Assembly (NCBI GenBank): GCA_035289205.1
Contig: DATDXV010000029.1
Location: 1 to 14,202 of the forward strand
Reading direction: 5' to 3'
Length of the DNA: 14,202 nucleotides
DNA from: DATDXV01 sp035289205
Lineage (GTDB): Archaea; Aenigmatarchaeota; Aenigmatarchaeia; Aenigmatarchaeales; DATDXV01
The notes under the pieces were generated by a model. The model was given only the letters and a program-made list of their open reading frames with translations, ran no database searches and had not been told where the DNA came from. Positions 5,704 to 12,199 of the stretch are shown here, piece by piece (within the stretch, counting starts at the first letter, position 1; the number at the start of each line of letters is the position of its first letter). A program made the position numbers and the translations under genes.

Positions 5704-7016
5704 GGCTTACTCCCTCTTGATATTGAAGATGCTATTTTATATGCTATGTAGCCTGCAGCTATCAGCGCTATTTCCATTATGACTATGCTTGTCTCAAAAT
5801 AGAAGAGCATAAAGAGCGAGGAGAGGAGACCTAGAAATGGTATGACAGGGAACCTGCCTATGCTCACCGGAACCGTGAAGCCGCGCTTAAAGCCTGGCAT
5901 CGTGTATCTGAGCGCTATCAGCGAAGCGTTGACAGCGAAGTATATGATAAATAATGTTATGTCTGTTATTGCTGCCACAGTCTTGATGTCGCCTATGAAG
6001 CTCAGAACTATGCCTGCTATAGCCACAAGAGCTATCGAGTAAAGGGGCGTACCTCTACTGCTTATGATGCAAAATTTTCTTGGAAGCGCATTGTCGCATG
6101 CCATACCGTAGAGTATCCTTGAGCCAACTATCAGCAAAATAAGGGCAGTATTTGCTGTGGCGAAAAGCGCTATAAGGGAGAAGATGAATCCCGAGTTGGG
6201 TATAACAGAACCTACAGCCTCAGAAAGTGGAGCTTTGCTGGCTGCGAGCTTTTCCCATCCCAGGATGTTCACTGCAGAGAATGATGTAAGTATGTACAGG
6301 ATCGTTGAAACTATTATGGCTATTATCAAGGCCTTTGGCACGTTCTTTCTCGCGTTCTTTGCCTCCTCAGAAACATTCACTATATCCTCAAACCCGAGGA
6401 ATGCAAAAAATATTATGGCTGTTCCAGCGAGTATAGCGGACAGACCCAAGTTTCCTGGGGTTTCGAACGGGTCAATTGCAATCCCTGATGAAAGGAAGAA
6501 AAGAGATCCTACAAGTATTACTATTATGAGGCCGCCCATCTCTATTATCGTGGAAATTATGTTGAACCGGGCAGACTCCTTCATGCCCCAGTAGTTCAGA
6601 AGGGAGAGCAGCAGAATGAAGACAGCGGCCACCAGAGGTATGGATCCCCCAACCAAGTATGTGAAGTATCCGGCGAAGCCGAAGGCGACAGTGACAGCAG
6701 CTATCACGCTGGCCACAGCCATCAGCCAGCCTATTATGAAGGACAGGCTCTGCCTGCCGAAGGCCTTCTTGGTGTAGTTGTATTCTGCAGCTTCTTTCGG
6801 ATACATTGATGACAGCTCTGCATAGCTCAGTCCTGTGAACGCTGCCAATATCGCGCCAATAACAAATGAAATCCATATTGCGTTTCCAGCTATCCCCGCG
6901 CCGACGCCTATCAGCGCGTATATGCCGGCGCCCAGAATTATGCCTATTCCATAAAAACAGAGCTCCCACAGGCCCAGGGTGCGTTTCAGTTTGTAATGAC
7001 CGGTCTTGTTTTTCAT
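5700..7016 (-). CDS. APC-superfamily amino acid permease
   Basis: A 438-residue integral membrane protein with about 12 hydrophobic helices. The first helix carries GIGIILGAGIYALIG, the glycine-rich unwound segment that binds the substrate amino and carboxyl groups in APC transporters, and TM2 leads into GLSYAELSSMYPKEAAEYNYTKKAFG, typical of the family. Proton- or sodium-coupled amino acid uptake is likely; the substrate cannot be read. Being first in an operon with DsbA-like and rhodanese genes makes a sulfur amino acid or thiol compound an attractive but unproven substrate. A TATA-like CTATTTTTAAG on the minus strand (about 7053-7043) is centred roughly 30 bases before the ATG, so the mRNA may be leaderless. 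Confidence 0.88.
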   Translation of the reverse strand: MKNKTGHYKLKRTLGLWELCFYGIGIILGAGIYALIGVGAGIAGNAIWISFVIGAILAAFTGLSYAELSSMYPKEAAEYNYTKKAFGRQSLSFIIGWLMAVASVIAAVTVAFGFAGYFTYLVGGSIPLVAAVFILLLSLLNYWGMKESARFNIISTIIEMGGLIIVILVGSLFFLSSGIAIDPFETPGNLGLSAILAGTAIIFFAFLGFEDIVNVSEEAKNARKNVPKALIIAIIVSTILYILTSFSAVNILGWEKLAASKAPLSEAVGSVIPNSGFIFSLIALFATANTALILLIVGSRILYGMACDNALPRKFCIISSRGTPLYSIALVAIAGIVLSFIGDIKTVAAITDITLFIIYFAVNASLIALRYTMPGFKRGFTVPVSIGRFPVIPFLGLLSSLFMLFYFETSIVIMEIALIAAGYIAYKIASSISRGSKP

Positions 7017-7116
7017 GCTAATAGTTCTTAGAGGCCGCTTAAAAATAGCATGGAAAGCTAAAGCGCCGTTATGGAAATGTAAAGCATAAAAGGAGACATA
7101 AGCCTAGATATATCAT

Positions 7117-7213
7117 GGCCGCTATGGTGTAATGGCAGCATGCGGGCCTGTGGATTCCTTATAAAGGAAACAGCCAGCCTAAGGACTGGGTTCAACTCCC
7201 AGTAGCGGCCCCA
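7117..7213 (+). tRNA. tRNA-His (anticodon GTG) with one intron
   Basis: Acceptor GCCGCTA (7118-7124) pairs with TAGCGGC (7203-7209). An encoded G-1 (7117) faces discriminator C73 (7210), the histidine identity pair, and CCA is encoded. The anticodon loop is CTGTGGA after removal of a 22-nt intron (7154-7175) at 37/38. The anticodon stem is CGGGC with GCCTA, so its first pair is a C-A mismatch. The T arm CTGGG-TTCAACT-CCCAG is regular and the variable loop is short. The mature length is 75 nt including G-1 and CCA. The DedA-like gene ends convergently 5 bases downstream. Confidence 0.9.
7154..7175 (+). other. 22-nt BHB intron of tRNA-His at 37/38
   Basis: The central helix is CTGT (7148-7151) with ACAG (7170-7173). 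The bulges are GG|A (7152-7154) and CC|A (7174-7176). The inner helix is TTCCTT/AAGGAA with a 3-base ATA loop. It is close to a textbook BHB motif. Confidence 0.9.
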
Positions 7214-7218
7214 TTATT

Positions 7219-7836
7219 TTACAGTACAGAGCTTCCGAATGTCGCTATAATTAGTATGCCTATGAAGTTGGCTAAATAGGAGATCATCGCAAATTTCTTC
7301 GCATCGAATCGCATAGACCCCATTATCGCAGCGGCGAGCTCGTCTGGCAGCGGCGATGCAAGGATAAAAATCACAACAAGAGGCGCAAGGGCCCGGCCAA
7401 TTCTTTTTACAAGCCTTGAGTGGATTTTCCTGCTCAAGATCTTTTCGATCTTTATTGCCTTTGATGAAAGCTCCTTCTTGAAAAGAAAATATATTGTCAT
7501 ATCGCTAGTTACTGCCCCAACTGCGCCTATGGCAGCGATTATCAAAGGATGATAGAACTCTCCGAACACAAAGAGAGTGACAATTGCGATAGGGGTTGTC
7601 AATCCATAGGCGAAGAATGAACCTGCTATGAATATCCCCAGATAACCCCATGAGCCAAGGTCCCTTATCCAGCTTTGGAGAAGATCCAGATACGGCGGGG
7701 TTATAAGCGCGTACGCCAGGAAGGCAAAAAATAGCAGAACGGAAAGATGGCCGTAGCGGAACTCGTATTTTCTGATAAAATCCTTTGCATAATCCCTAAA
7801 CCGAATCTCCTGAACGATCAGGTCATGTATTTCCAT
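7219..7836 (-). CDS. VTT/DedA-like membrane protein
   Basis: A 205-residue membrane protein. A soluble N-terminal helix (about 1-30) precedes a first membrane segment (VLLFFAFLAYALI), then the VTT-like core: WGYLGIFIAGSFFAYGLTTPIA, then FGEFYHPLIIAAIGAVGAVTSDMTIYFLFKK, a charged cytoplasmic loop, and the re-entrant-like IFILASPLPDELAAAIMGSMRF motif, ending in a last hydrophobic helix. DedA/VTT proteins act as lipid scramblases or flippases, often proton-coupled. The S-P-L-P-D-E motif resembles the conserved acidic and proline residues of the family's re-entrant loop. A TATA-like CTTTTTAATAGG (minus strand, 7866-7855) fits a leaderless start. The assignment is by motif resemblance; a family search would settle it. 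Confidence 0.65.
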   Translation of the reverse strand: MEIHDLIVQEIRFRDYAKDFIRKYEFRYGHLSVLLFFAFLAYALITPPYLDLLQSWIRDLGSWGYLGIFIAGSFFAYGLTTPIAIVTLFVFGEFYHPLIIAAIGAVGAVTSDMTIYFLFKKELSSKAIKIEKILSRKIHSRLVKRIGRALAPLVVIFILASPLPDELAAAIMGSMRFDAKKFAMISYLANFIGILIIATFGSSVL

Positions 7837-7925
7837 TCCAGAGATTGATTATTTCCTATTAAAAAGCTTTCATGTTGGTCGGCTTAAAGCGTTAATTATT
7901 TAATGCCAGACATCTCAAGTTTAAT

Positions 7926-8312
7926 ATGAATGCAGAAGACTACTTCAGAAATGGCAAAGTGTATGTTTGGAAAGAAACATTTGCTGTTGTGAAATCAAAG
8001 AAAACCCATCCTGACGCTTTTGCCAACATTGTTGACAAGAATGAAACAACCGTAATAATTGAACAGTCCAAATTCAATGAGAAAGACGCGATTGAGACTG
8101 AGAAAGGCTGGAAAATATTGACCTTTGATATGGTTCTGCCATTCGGGTTGGTTGGATTCATGGCAAAAGCCTCTCAAGCCCTCGCAGATGAGAAAATTCC
8201 TATCTTTGCCATTTCTGCCTATTCAACAGACCACATTCTTGTGAAAGAAAAAGACTTGGCAAAGGCGACAAAGAAACTTGAAAGCCTTGGCTGCATTGTT
8301 GAAACGAAATAG
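7926..8312 (+). CDS. ACT-domain protein (ACT_7-type)
   Basis: A 128-residue protein built of two tandem ACT-like halves. The second half shows the ACT_7 signature: GWKILTFDMVLPFGLVGFMAKASQALADEKIPIFAISAYSTDHILVKEKDL (about 65-115). ACT domains bind amino acids or other small ligands and act as allosteric sensors. With no catalytic domain attached, this is probably a stand-alone ligand sensor in the cytoplasm. There is no Shine-Dalgarno, but TTAATTATTTAATG (7892-7905) is centred about 27 bases before the ATG, which fits a leaderless transcript. It lies just upstream of the 16S promoter in the same direction; I see no clear terminator between them. Confidence 0.8.
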   Translation: MNAEDYFRNGKVYVWKETFAVVKSKKTHPDAFANIVDKNETTVIIEQSKFNEKDAIETEKGWKILTFDMVLPFGLVGFMAKASQALADEKIPIFAISAYSTDHILVKEKDLAKATKKLESLGCIVETK

Positions 8313-8373
8313 TGCCTGAATTCTGAACTCGGGAGTCAGCAAAACCAAGCGGCGAAAGCTTTAAGAACATTCG

Positions 8374-8388
8374 AGGGATTTATAAACT
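8374..8388 (+). promoter_or_regulatory. Probable 16S rRNA promoter (BRE + TATA)
   Basis: A purine-rich GAGGGA precedes TTTATAAA (8379-8386), a strong archaeal TATA box, which predicts a transcript start near 8408-8412 and a leader of about 150 nt. An inverted repeat (GTGTAAGAA, 8390-8398, with TTCTTACGC, 8403-8411) sits across the predicted start point. Confidence 0.6.
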
Positions 8389-8411
8389 AGTGTAAGAAGC
8401 TATTCTTACGC

Positions 8412-8563
8412 CATGATCAAGCGTCTGATCCTGAGACGGCATCGCCGCCTGTGAATGGTCGTTTCCAGATTATGGGAAAATAGGAGACTGAAAGTAGCTA
8501 TTTTGGTTGATGTAGTGGGATGTGCTGAAAAATTGTATTAGGACAGGGACGTGCAATCCCAAC
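8412..8563 (+). other. 16S rRNA leader
   Basis: No convincing coding region. It holds a small hairpin CGTCT/AGACG (about 8421-8437) and the 5' arm of the processing stem (8514-8543). Confidence 0.55.
8514..8543 (+). other. 5' arm of the 16S processing stem with BHB
   Basis: It pairs with 12167-12196. The outer helix is AGTGGGATGT with GCATCCCACT (10 bp). The central helix is GCTG (8524-8527) with CAGT (12180-12183). The bulges are AAA (8528-8530) and AAA (12184-12186). After an A-G mismatch the inner helix ATTGTATTAGGA/TCCTAGTACAAT has 12 pairs. Archaeal pre-16S rRNA is known to be excised at such a BHB by the splicing endonuclease. Confidence 0.85.
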
Positions 8564-9072
8564 AATTCCGGTTGATCCTGCCGGAGATGACCGTTATCAG
8601 AGTTCGACTAACCCATGCGAGTCCAGAGTGGTTAAGCACTCGGCGTACTGCTCAGTAACACGTAGTTAACATCTTCTGAGGTGGGGGATAATCTTGCGAA
8701 AGTGAGGCTAATACCCCATAATCTCTGAATGCTGGAATGCATCGGAGATAAAAGTTACGACGCCTCAGAATTGGACTGCGATCTATCAGGCTGTTGTGAG
8801 TGTAATGTACTCACAAACCTGTGACGGGTAGGGGTCATGAGAGTGAGAGCCTCGAGATGCCTTCTGAGACATGAAGGCAGGTCCTACGGGACGCAGCAGG
8901 GGCGAAACCTTTCCAATTCGCTAACGCGTGAGAGGGGAACTCTGAGTGATTATGTTCTACATAATCTTTTGCCAAGTCTAAACAGCTTGGCGAATAAGGA
9001 GTGGGTAAGACAGGTGCCAGCCGCCGCGGTAATACCTGCGCTCCGAATGGTCATCACGATTATTGGGTCTAA

Positions 9073-9767
9073 AGTCAGCAAAGAGATAAATAGAAAGACT
9101 GTCTAAAAATCATGAAGTGAGCTGTATGCATGAAAATCTATCTTGGACAAAACTCATAGCATACATACTCACAGACGGAAGCATAAAGAAAGAGGGCGAC
9201 GATGGACTTTATTTGGTTTTCTATAACAAAGATCAAAACCTTCTTTCAGACTTTCAAAAAACGCTTAATGAGTTTGATTTGTCTTCAACAATAACTCAAC
9301 ATGAAAATAATTTCCAAGTCAGAAAAGGATGCAAACAATTGGCAACCAAACTGATGGAGATTTGCAAAATACCTATAAAAGATGGTAGAGTTAAAAAACA
9401 AGCAGCAGAAATACCGTCTTTTATTCTAGAAGACAAAGAACTTATAAAACTCTTTTTGAAAGTTGTAGCTTCAGCAGAGGGGTATGTAAAATTTACAAAA
9501 AATAAAAATGGAGGCTACGCCAGAAGAATAACACTTGGTTCAACCAATGAGCGTTTCAAGAATTTTTATATGCATATGTTGGAGCAAATTGGTATTGAGA
9601 GCAGAATGGCGAAAAATGAAATTAAAATATATGGATTTGATAATTTTCTAAAATTTAAAGACGAGATAGGTTTTATTGATGGATGCAGGGTAGTAAGAGG
9701 GCCTAAGAAAGGAATGTTTAAAAAAGATTTGTTAGATAGTATGATTTCTTCTTTTTCTGACGGACAA
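9073..9767 (+). mobile_element. 16S intron 1 (695 nt) with homing endonuclease, about position 573/574
   Basis: BHB: central helix GTCT (9067-9070) with GGAC (9762-9765). The bulges are AA|A (9071-9073) and AA|A (9766-9768). The inner helix GTCAG (9074-9078) pairs with CTGAC (9757-9761) and continues, after a bulged C, as AAAGA with TTTTT. Splicing gives GGTCTAA+AGGGAGCGTAGCC, the expected 16S sequence. I see no clear local outer helix. The intron is visibly more A+T rich than the flanking exons. Confidence 0.9.
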
Positions 9768-9815
9768 AGGGAGCGTAGCCGGGCTAACAAGTCCTTGGTG
9801 AAATCTGGCAGCTAA
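9126..9815 (+). CDS. LAGLIDADG homing endonuclease of 16S intron 1
   Basis: A two-motif, single-chain LAGLIDADG endonuclease of 229 residues from ATG 9126. Motif 1 is LIAYILTDG (10-18, acidic Asp17) and motif 2 LFLKVVASAEG (109-119, acidic Glu118); both catalytic acids are present, so it looks active. It would cut intronless 16S genes at the insertion site and so spread the intron. An in-frame GTG at 9117 is an alternative start, but AGTGAG (9116-9121) sits well as a weak ribosome-binding site for the ATG. The ORF does not stop inside the intron: the codon CAA (9765-9767) ends exactly at the intron's last base and the frame runs 15 codons into the 3' exon to TAA at 9813-9815. In a circularised intron it would read six codons and stop at TAG 9091-9093. 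Confidence 0.88.
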   Translation: MHENLSWTKLIAYILTDGSIKKEGDDGLYLVFYNKDQNLLSDFQKTLNEFDLSSTITQHENNFQVRKGCKQLATKLMEICKIPIKDGRVKKQAAEIPSFILEDKELIKLFLKVVASAEGYVKFTKNKNGGYARRITLGSTNERFKNFYMHMLEQIGIESRMAKNEIKIYGFDNFLKFKDEIGFIDGCRVVRGPKKGMFKKDLLDSMISSFSDGQRERSRANKSLVKSGS

Positions 9816-9881
9816 CTGTCAGGCGTGCTGAGGATACTGTTGGTCTTGGAACCGGGAGAGGGCTATGGTATTCCACGGGTA

Positions 9882-10513
9882 ATGGAAGTGTCCTAGAGTA
9901 AGGCTTAAATAAATTCAATGATAGAAATCAGTGATGAACGTAAAGAATTTGGCGTATATTGCCGGTCTGATAATAGCAGATGGGCATATCAGAAGAGATT
10001 ACGGGATACTGATTTACATAAAAGACAAGCAATTCAGAGAAAAGGTAAAAAATAAATTAACAAAATTCACCAAAAACAAAATCTCAGATAAATATCGCAA
10101 TGGAGTGAATGAGGTTTATTTCACAGACAAAAGTTTTGCTACTTTGATTATGCAAAAATTCAAAATACCAATGGGCAATAAAGCAGCTAAGATAGAGCTA
10201 TCAAGTAATCTAACCAGTTTCGAAAAGATACATCTTATAGAAGGTTACTTTGATGGAGACGGATCAATTTATCCCAGAAAAATGAGGACTTCAAGTGGTA
10301 ATCTGGGGGTCTATTGGGAATTGAAATTCAAAAGCAAGAGCATACGATTCTTGCGACAATGCAAAGTCTTTATTAAAAGCCAACAAATCAAAAGCTCAGA
10401 TATAAGACGTTATATGGGCCAAGTTCCATATTTTGTTATTTCAAGAAGAGAAGATATAGCCAGATTTTATAAAATATTTAAGCCAATAAGAAAACTAGGA
10501 CCTTCCACCCGAT
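9882..10513 (+). mobile_element. 16S intron 2 (632 nt) with homing endonuclease, about position 687/688
   Basis: BHB: central helix CGGG (9876-9879) with CCCG (10508-10511). The bulges are TA|A (9880-9882) and AT|G (10512-10514). The inner helix is TGGAAG plus GTCCTAG (9883-9896, one bulged T) with CTAGGAC plus CTTCCA (10495-10507), 13 pairs. Splicing joins CCACGGGTA to GGGGTTAAA, the usual start of the 690 loop. Confidence 0.9.
9902..9915 (+). promoter_or_regulatory. Possible internal promoter for the intron 2 endonuclease
   Basis: GGCTTAAATAAATT contains a TATA-like core centred near 9909, about 25 bases before the ATG at 9934. There is no ribosome-binding site before that ATG, so a leaderless mRNA is possible. 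Confidence 0.35.
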
Positions 10514-10521
10514 GGGGTTAA
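9934..10521 (+). CDS. LAGLIDADG homing endonuclease of 16S intron 2
   Basis: A single-chain two-motif endonuclease of 195 residues from ATG 9934 (a GTG at 9931 is directly upstream and in frame). Motif 1 is YIAGLIIADG (8-17, Asp16) and motif 2 LIEGYFDGDG (101-110, Asp109), both near-consensus with intact catalytic acids. The protein is Lys/Ile rich, like the other two intron enzymes and unlike the host genes. The frame passes the 3' splice site (10513/10514) and stops at TAA 10519-10521, inside the 9-nt micro-exon of the 16S. In the circular intron it would instead gain six codons and stop at TAA 9899-9901. Expected role: double-strand cleavage of intron-minus 16S alleles near the 690 loop. 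Confidence 0.9.
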   Translation: MNVKNLAYIAGLIIADGHIRRDYGILIYIKDKQFREKVKNKLTKFTKNKISDKYRNGVNEVYFTDKSFATLIMQKFKIPMGNKAAKIELSSNLTSFEKIHLIEGYFDGDGSIYPRKMRTSSGNLGVYWELKFKSKSIRFLRQCKVFIKSQQIKSSDIRRYMGQVPYFVISRREDIARFYKIFKPIRKLGPSTRWG

Positions 10522-10522
10522 A

Positions 10523-10554
10523 GGCTGTGATGACTTCGGTCGTCGCGCTAACAG
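10523..10554 (+). other. 16S intron 3: 32-nt ORF-less mini-intron in the 690 loop (about 696/697)
   Basis: BHB: central helix GTTA (10517-10520) with TAAC (10549-10552). The bulges are AA|G (10521-10523) and AG|T (10553-10555). The inner helix is GC-(bulged T)-GTGATGAC with GTCGTCGCGC, closed by a TTCG tetraloop (10535-10538). The outer helix is GGG (10514-10516) with CCT (10556-10558). Removal restores GGGGTTAAATCCTTTAATCC, the archaeal 690 hairpin loop. It is separated from intron 2 by only nine exon bases. Confidence 0.85.
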
Positions 10555-10639
10555 TCCTTTAATCCGTGGAGGACCACCGGTAGCGAAGGCGATAGCCTAG
10601 AACGGGTTCGACGGTGAGGCTCGAAAGCGTGGGGAGCAA

Positions 10640-10680
10640 ACTAATCCTTTGATGTAAAGATGATAAGAGCTTAGGCTCAT
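10640..10680 (+). other. 16S intron 4: 41-nt ORF-less mini-intron (about 781/782)
   Basis: BHB: central helix GAGC (10634-10637) with GCTC (10675-10678). The bulges are AA|A (10638-10640) and AT|A (10679-10681). The inner helix is CTAA (10641-10644) with TTAG (10671-10674), enclosing a small hairpin CTTT-GATGT-AAAG. Splicing gives GAGCAAATGGGATTAGATACC, the same length as the E. coli sequence, and creates the helix-24 pairing TGGG with CCCA. Confidence 0.85.
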
Positions 10681-10700
10681 ATGGGATTAGATACCCCAGT

Positions 10701-11286
10701 ATTTAGGTCATGAATAACATGATTTAGAGGATTGGAATGAGGAGCAAATATTATTTACTTGGTTTGTTTGCTGGTGATGGATGGTTTCAAACCAGAGGAA
10801 TTGCCATAGGAACAAAATCAAGAAGTTTTGTGAGGAAAGTTGCCAAGATTGCCAAACGTCTATATGGATCTGCAATAATAAAGAAACGCACATACGAAGA
10901 TGGTCACAAAATGAATTTTGTGTACATATGGAGAAAAAGTGTTGAAGAAGATTTCACAAGATTGCTTTCCACAAGGAAGCAGAAATCAAAAACGTTTAAA
11001 CCTCCACGTATGAATAAGAAACAGAAAAGAGAATTTATTGCAGGGCTCTTTGATGCCGAAGGTTCTGGCCCATATGATTGGTATGGAAAACCAAGAGTTG
11101 GTCTAGGAATTTATAATAAAACGGCAGCTGAGTTCATGTGGACTAATTTGCGCAAAGATGGAATAGTAACATACCTTAGCACCTGCAAAACAGGTGAGTA
11201 TAAAATTGACATAACTGGCAAGAAAAATGTACAAAAACTTTTCCGATATTATCCTTTTATCCGACTGATCTTCCCTAAAATGGGAA
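10701..11286 (+). mobile_element. 16S intron 5 (586 nt) with homing endonuclease, about position 801/802
   Basis: BHB: central helix CCCA (10695-10698) with TGGG (11281-11284). The bulges are GT|A (10699-10701) and AA|A (11285-11287). The inner helix is TTTAGG (10702-10707) with CCTAAA (11274-11279), with one unpaired A (11280) next to the central helix. A small hairpin TCATG/CATGA (10708-10722) follows. Splicing gives CCCCAGT+AGTCCACGC, as expected. Confidence 0.88.
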
Positions 11287-11300
11287 AGTCCACGCTGTAA
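10737..11300 (+). CDS. LAGLIDADG homing endonuclease of 16S intron 5
   Basis: A single-chain two-motif endonuclease of 187 residues. Motif 1 is LLGLFAGDG (7-15, Asp14) and motif 2 FIAGLFDAEG (100-109, Glu108), both with catalytic acids. The ATG at 10737 has GAGG (10727-10730) six bases upstream, complementary to the 16S CCTC, so the start is well supported. The ORF crosses the 3' splice site (11286/11287) and stops at TAA 11298-11300 within the conserved exon sequence GCTGTAAACGATG. In the circular intron it would gain five codons and stop at TAA 10715-10717. The A-rich, Lys-rich composition matches the other two intron enzymes and differs from the host genes. Confidence 0.9.
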   Translation: MRSKYYLLGLFAGDGWFQTRGIAIGTKSRSFVRKVAKIAKRLYGSAIIKKRTYEDGHKMNFVYIWRKSVEEDFTRLLSTRKQKSKTFKPPRMNKKQKREFIAGLFDAEGSGPYDWYGKPRVGLGIYNKTAAEFMWTNLRKDGIVTYLSTCKTGEYKIDITGKKNVQKLFRYYPFIRLIFPKMGKSTL

Positions 11301-11677
11301 ACGATGCCCGCTTGGTGTTACATATTCTACGCGAATATGTAGTGCCGGAGCGTAGGTGTTAAGCGGGCCACCTGGGGAGTACGGTCGCAAGACTGAAACT
11401 TAATGGAATTGGCGGGGGAGCACACAATGGGTGGAGGCTGCGGTTCAATTGGATTCAACGCCGGACATCTTATCAAGGCCGACAGCAGGATGAGGGTCAG
11501 CCTAACGGGTTTACCTGACGCGCTGAGTGGTGTTGCATGGCCATCGTCAGCTCGTACCTTGAGGCGTGCCGTTAAGTCGGTTAACGAGCGAGACCCACGC
11601 CATCAGTTGCCACCTCGTTATCAATGGAGCAATCCAAAGTTAGCGAGAGCACTCTGATGGGACCGCCACTGCTAAAG

Positions 11678-11711
<34 letters not shown>

Positions 11712-11993
11712 GCCCTAGTGCCTTGAGCTACACGCGGCCTACAATGCTTAGGACAATGCGATGCGACGCCGTAAGGCGAAGCTAATCGCCTAAACCTAAG
11801 CCTAGTTCAGATTGTGGGCTGTAACTCGCCCACATGAAGACGGAATCCATAGTAAGCGAACGTCATAATCGTTCGCTGAATACGTCCCTGCTCTTTGCAC
11901 ACACCGCCTGTCAAGCCATGCGAGTAGATTCTTGGTGAGGCTTAGTTTTAGCTAAGTCGAGCCAAGGATCCGCGAGTGGGGCTAAGTCATAAC

Positions 11994-12108
11994 AGGGGTG
12001 CAGTTTGTTTGATACCATTCCTCGATGAAAAGAAGAAAGGCGGAAGCCGCAATGGCTGATCGGAGGTGAAATGAGAGGAAGTGTTTGTGTTGGCTGCACT
12101 CTTATGAG
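11994..12108 (+). other. 16S intron 6: 115-nt ORF-less intron at the decoding region (about 1501/1502)
   Basis: BHB: central helix CATA (11988-11991) with TATG (12103-12106). The bulges are AC|A (11992-11994) and AG|A (12107-12109). The inner helix is GGGGTGCAG (11995-12003) with CTGCACTCT (12094-12102), 9 pairs. Splicing gives GTCATAAC+AAGGTAGCCGTA, the universal sequence after helix 44. Internal pairs CCATT/AATGG and a GGC-GGAA-GCC hairpin are visible. It contains GGAGGTGA (12062-12069), an exact complement of TCACCTCC at the 16S 3' end (12139-12146). No substantial ORF. Confidence 0.9.
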
Positions 12109-12147
<39 letters not shown>

Positions 12148-12166
12148 AATTACTAAAATTAGATTA

Positions 12167-12196
12167 TCCTAGTACAATGCAGTAAAGCATCCCACT
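12167..12196 (+). other. 3' arm of the 16S processing stem
   Basis: Partner of 8514-8543. It includes TCCTAGTACAAT (inner), CAGT (central), the AAA bulge and GCATCCCACT (outer). It ends four bases before the stop codon of the convergent coiled-coil gene, so the 16S transcript must end inside or antisense to that gene. Confidence 0.85.
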
Positions 12197-12199
12197 GCG

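Noticed and set aside
8837..9106. 89-residue open frame on the plus strand
   Set aside because: It lies entirely in conserved 16S exon sequence and spills into intron 1; it has no coding character.
10641..10690. CTAATCC (10641-10647) perfectly complementary to GGATTAG (10684-10690), suggesting a plain hairpin insertion in the 790 loop
   Set aside because: A full BHB (GAGC/GCTC with CTAA/TTAG inside) accounts for the segment as an intron and gives the right mature length, so the 7-bp match is probably secondary, though it could be an alternative fold.
11403..11657. 84-residue open frame on the plus strand
   Set aside because: It is within the conserved 16S 3' domain (AATTGGCGGGGGAGCAC and following).
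12020..12060. CGATGA and CTGA motifs in intron 6, resembling box C/D guide RNA elements
   Set aside because: Spacing and box consensus are poor and I found no convincing guide match.
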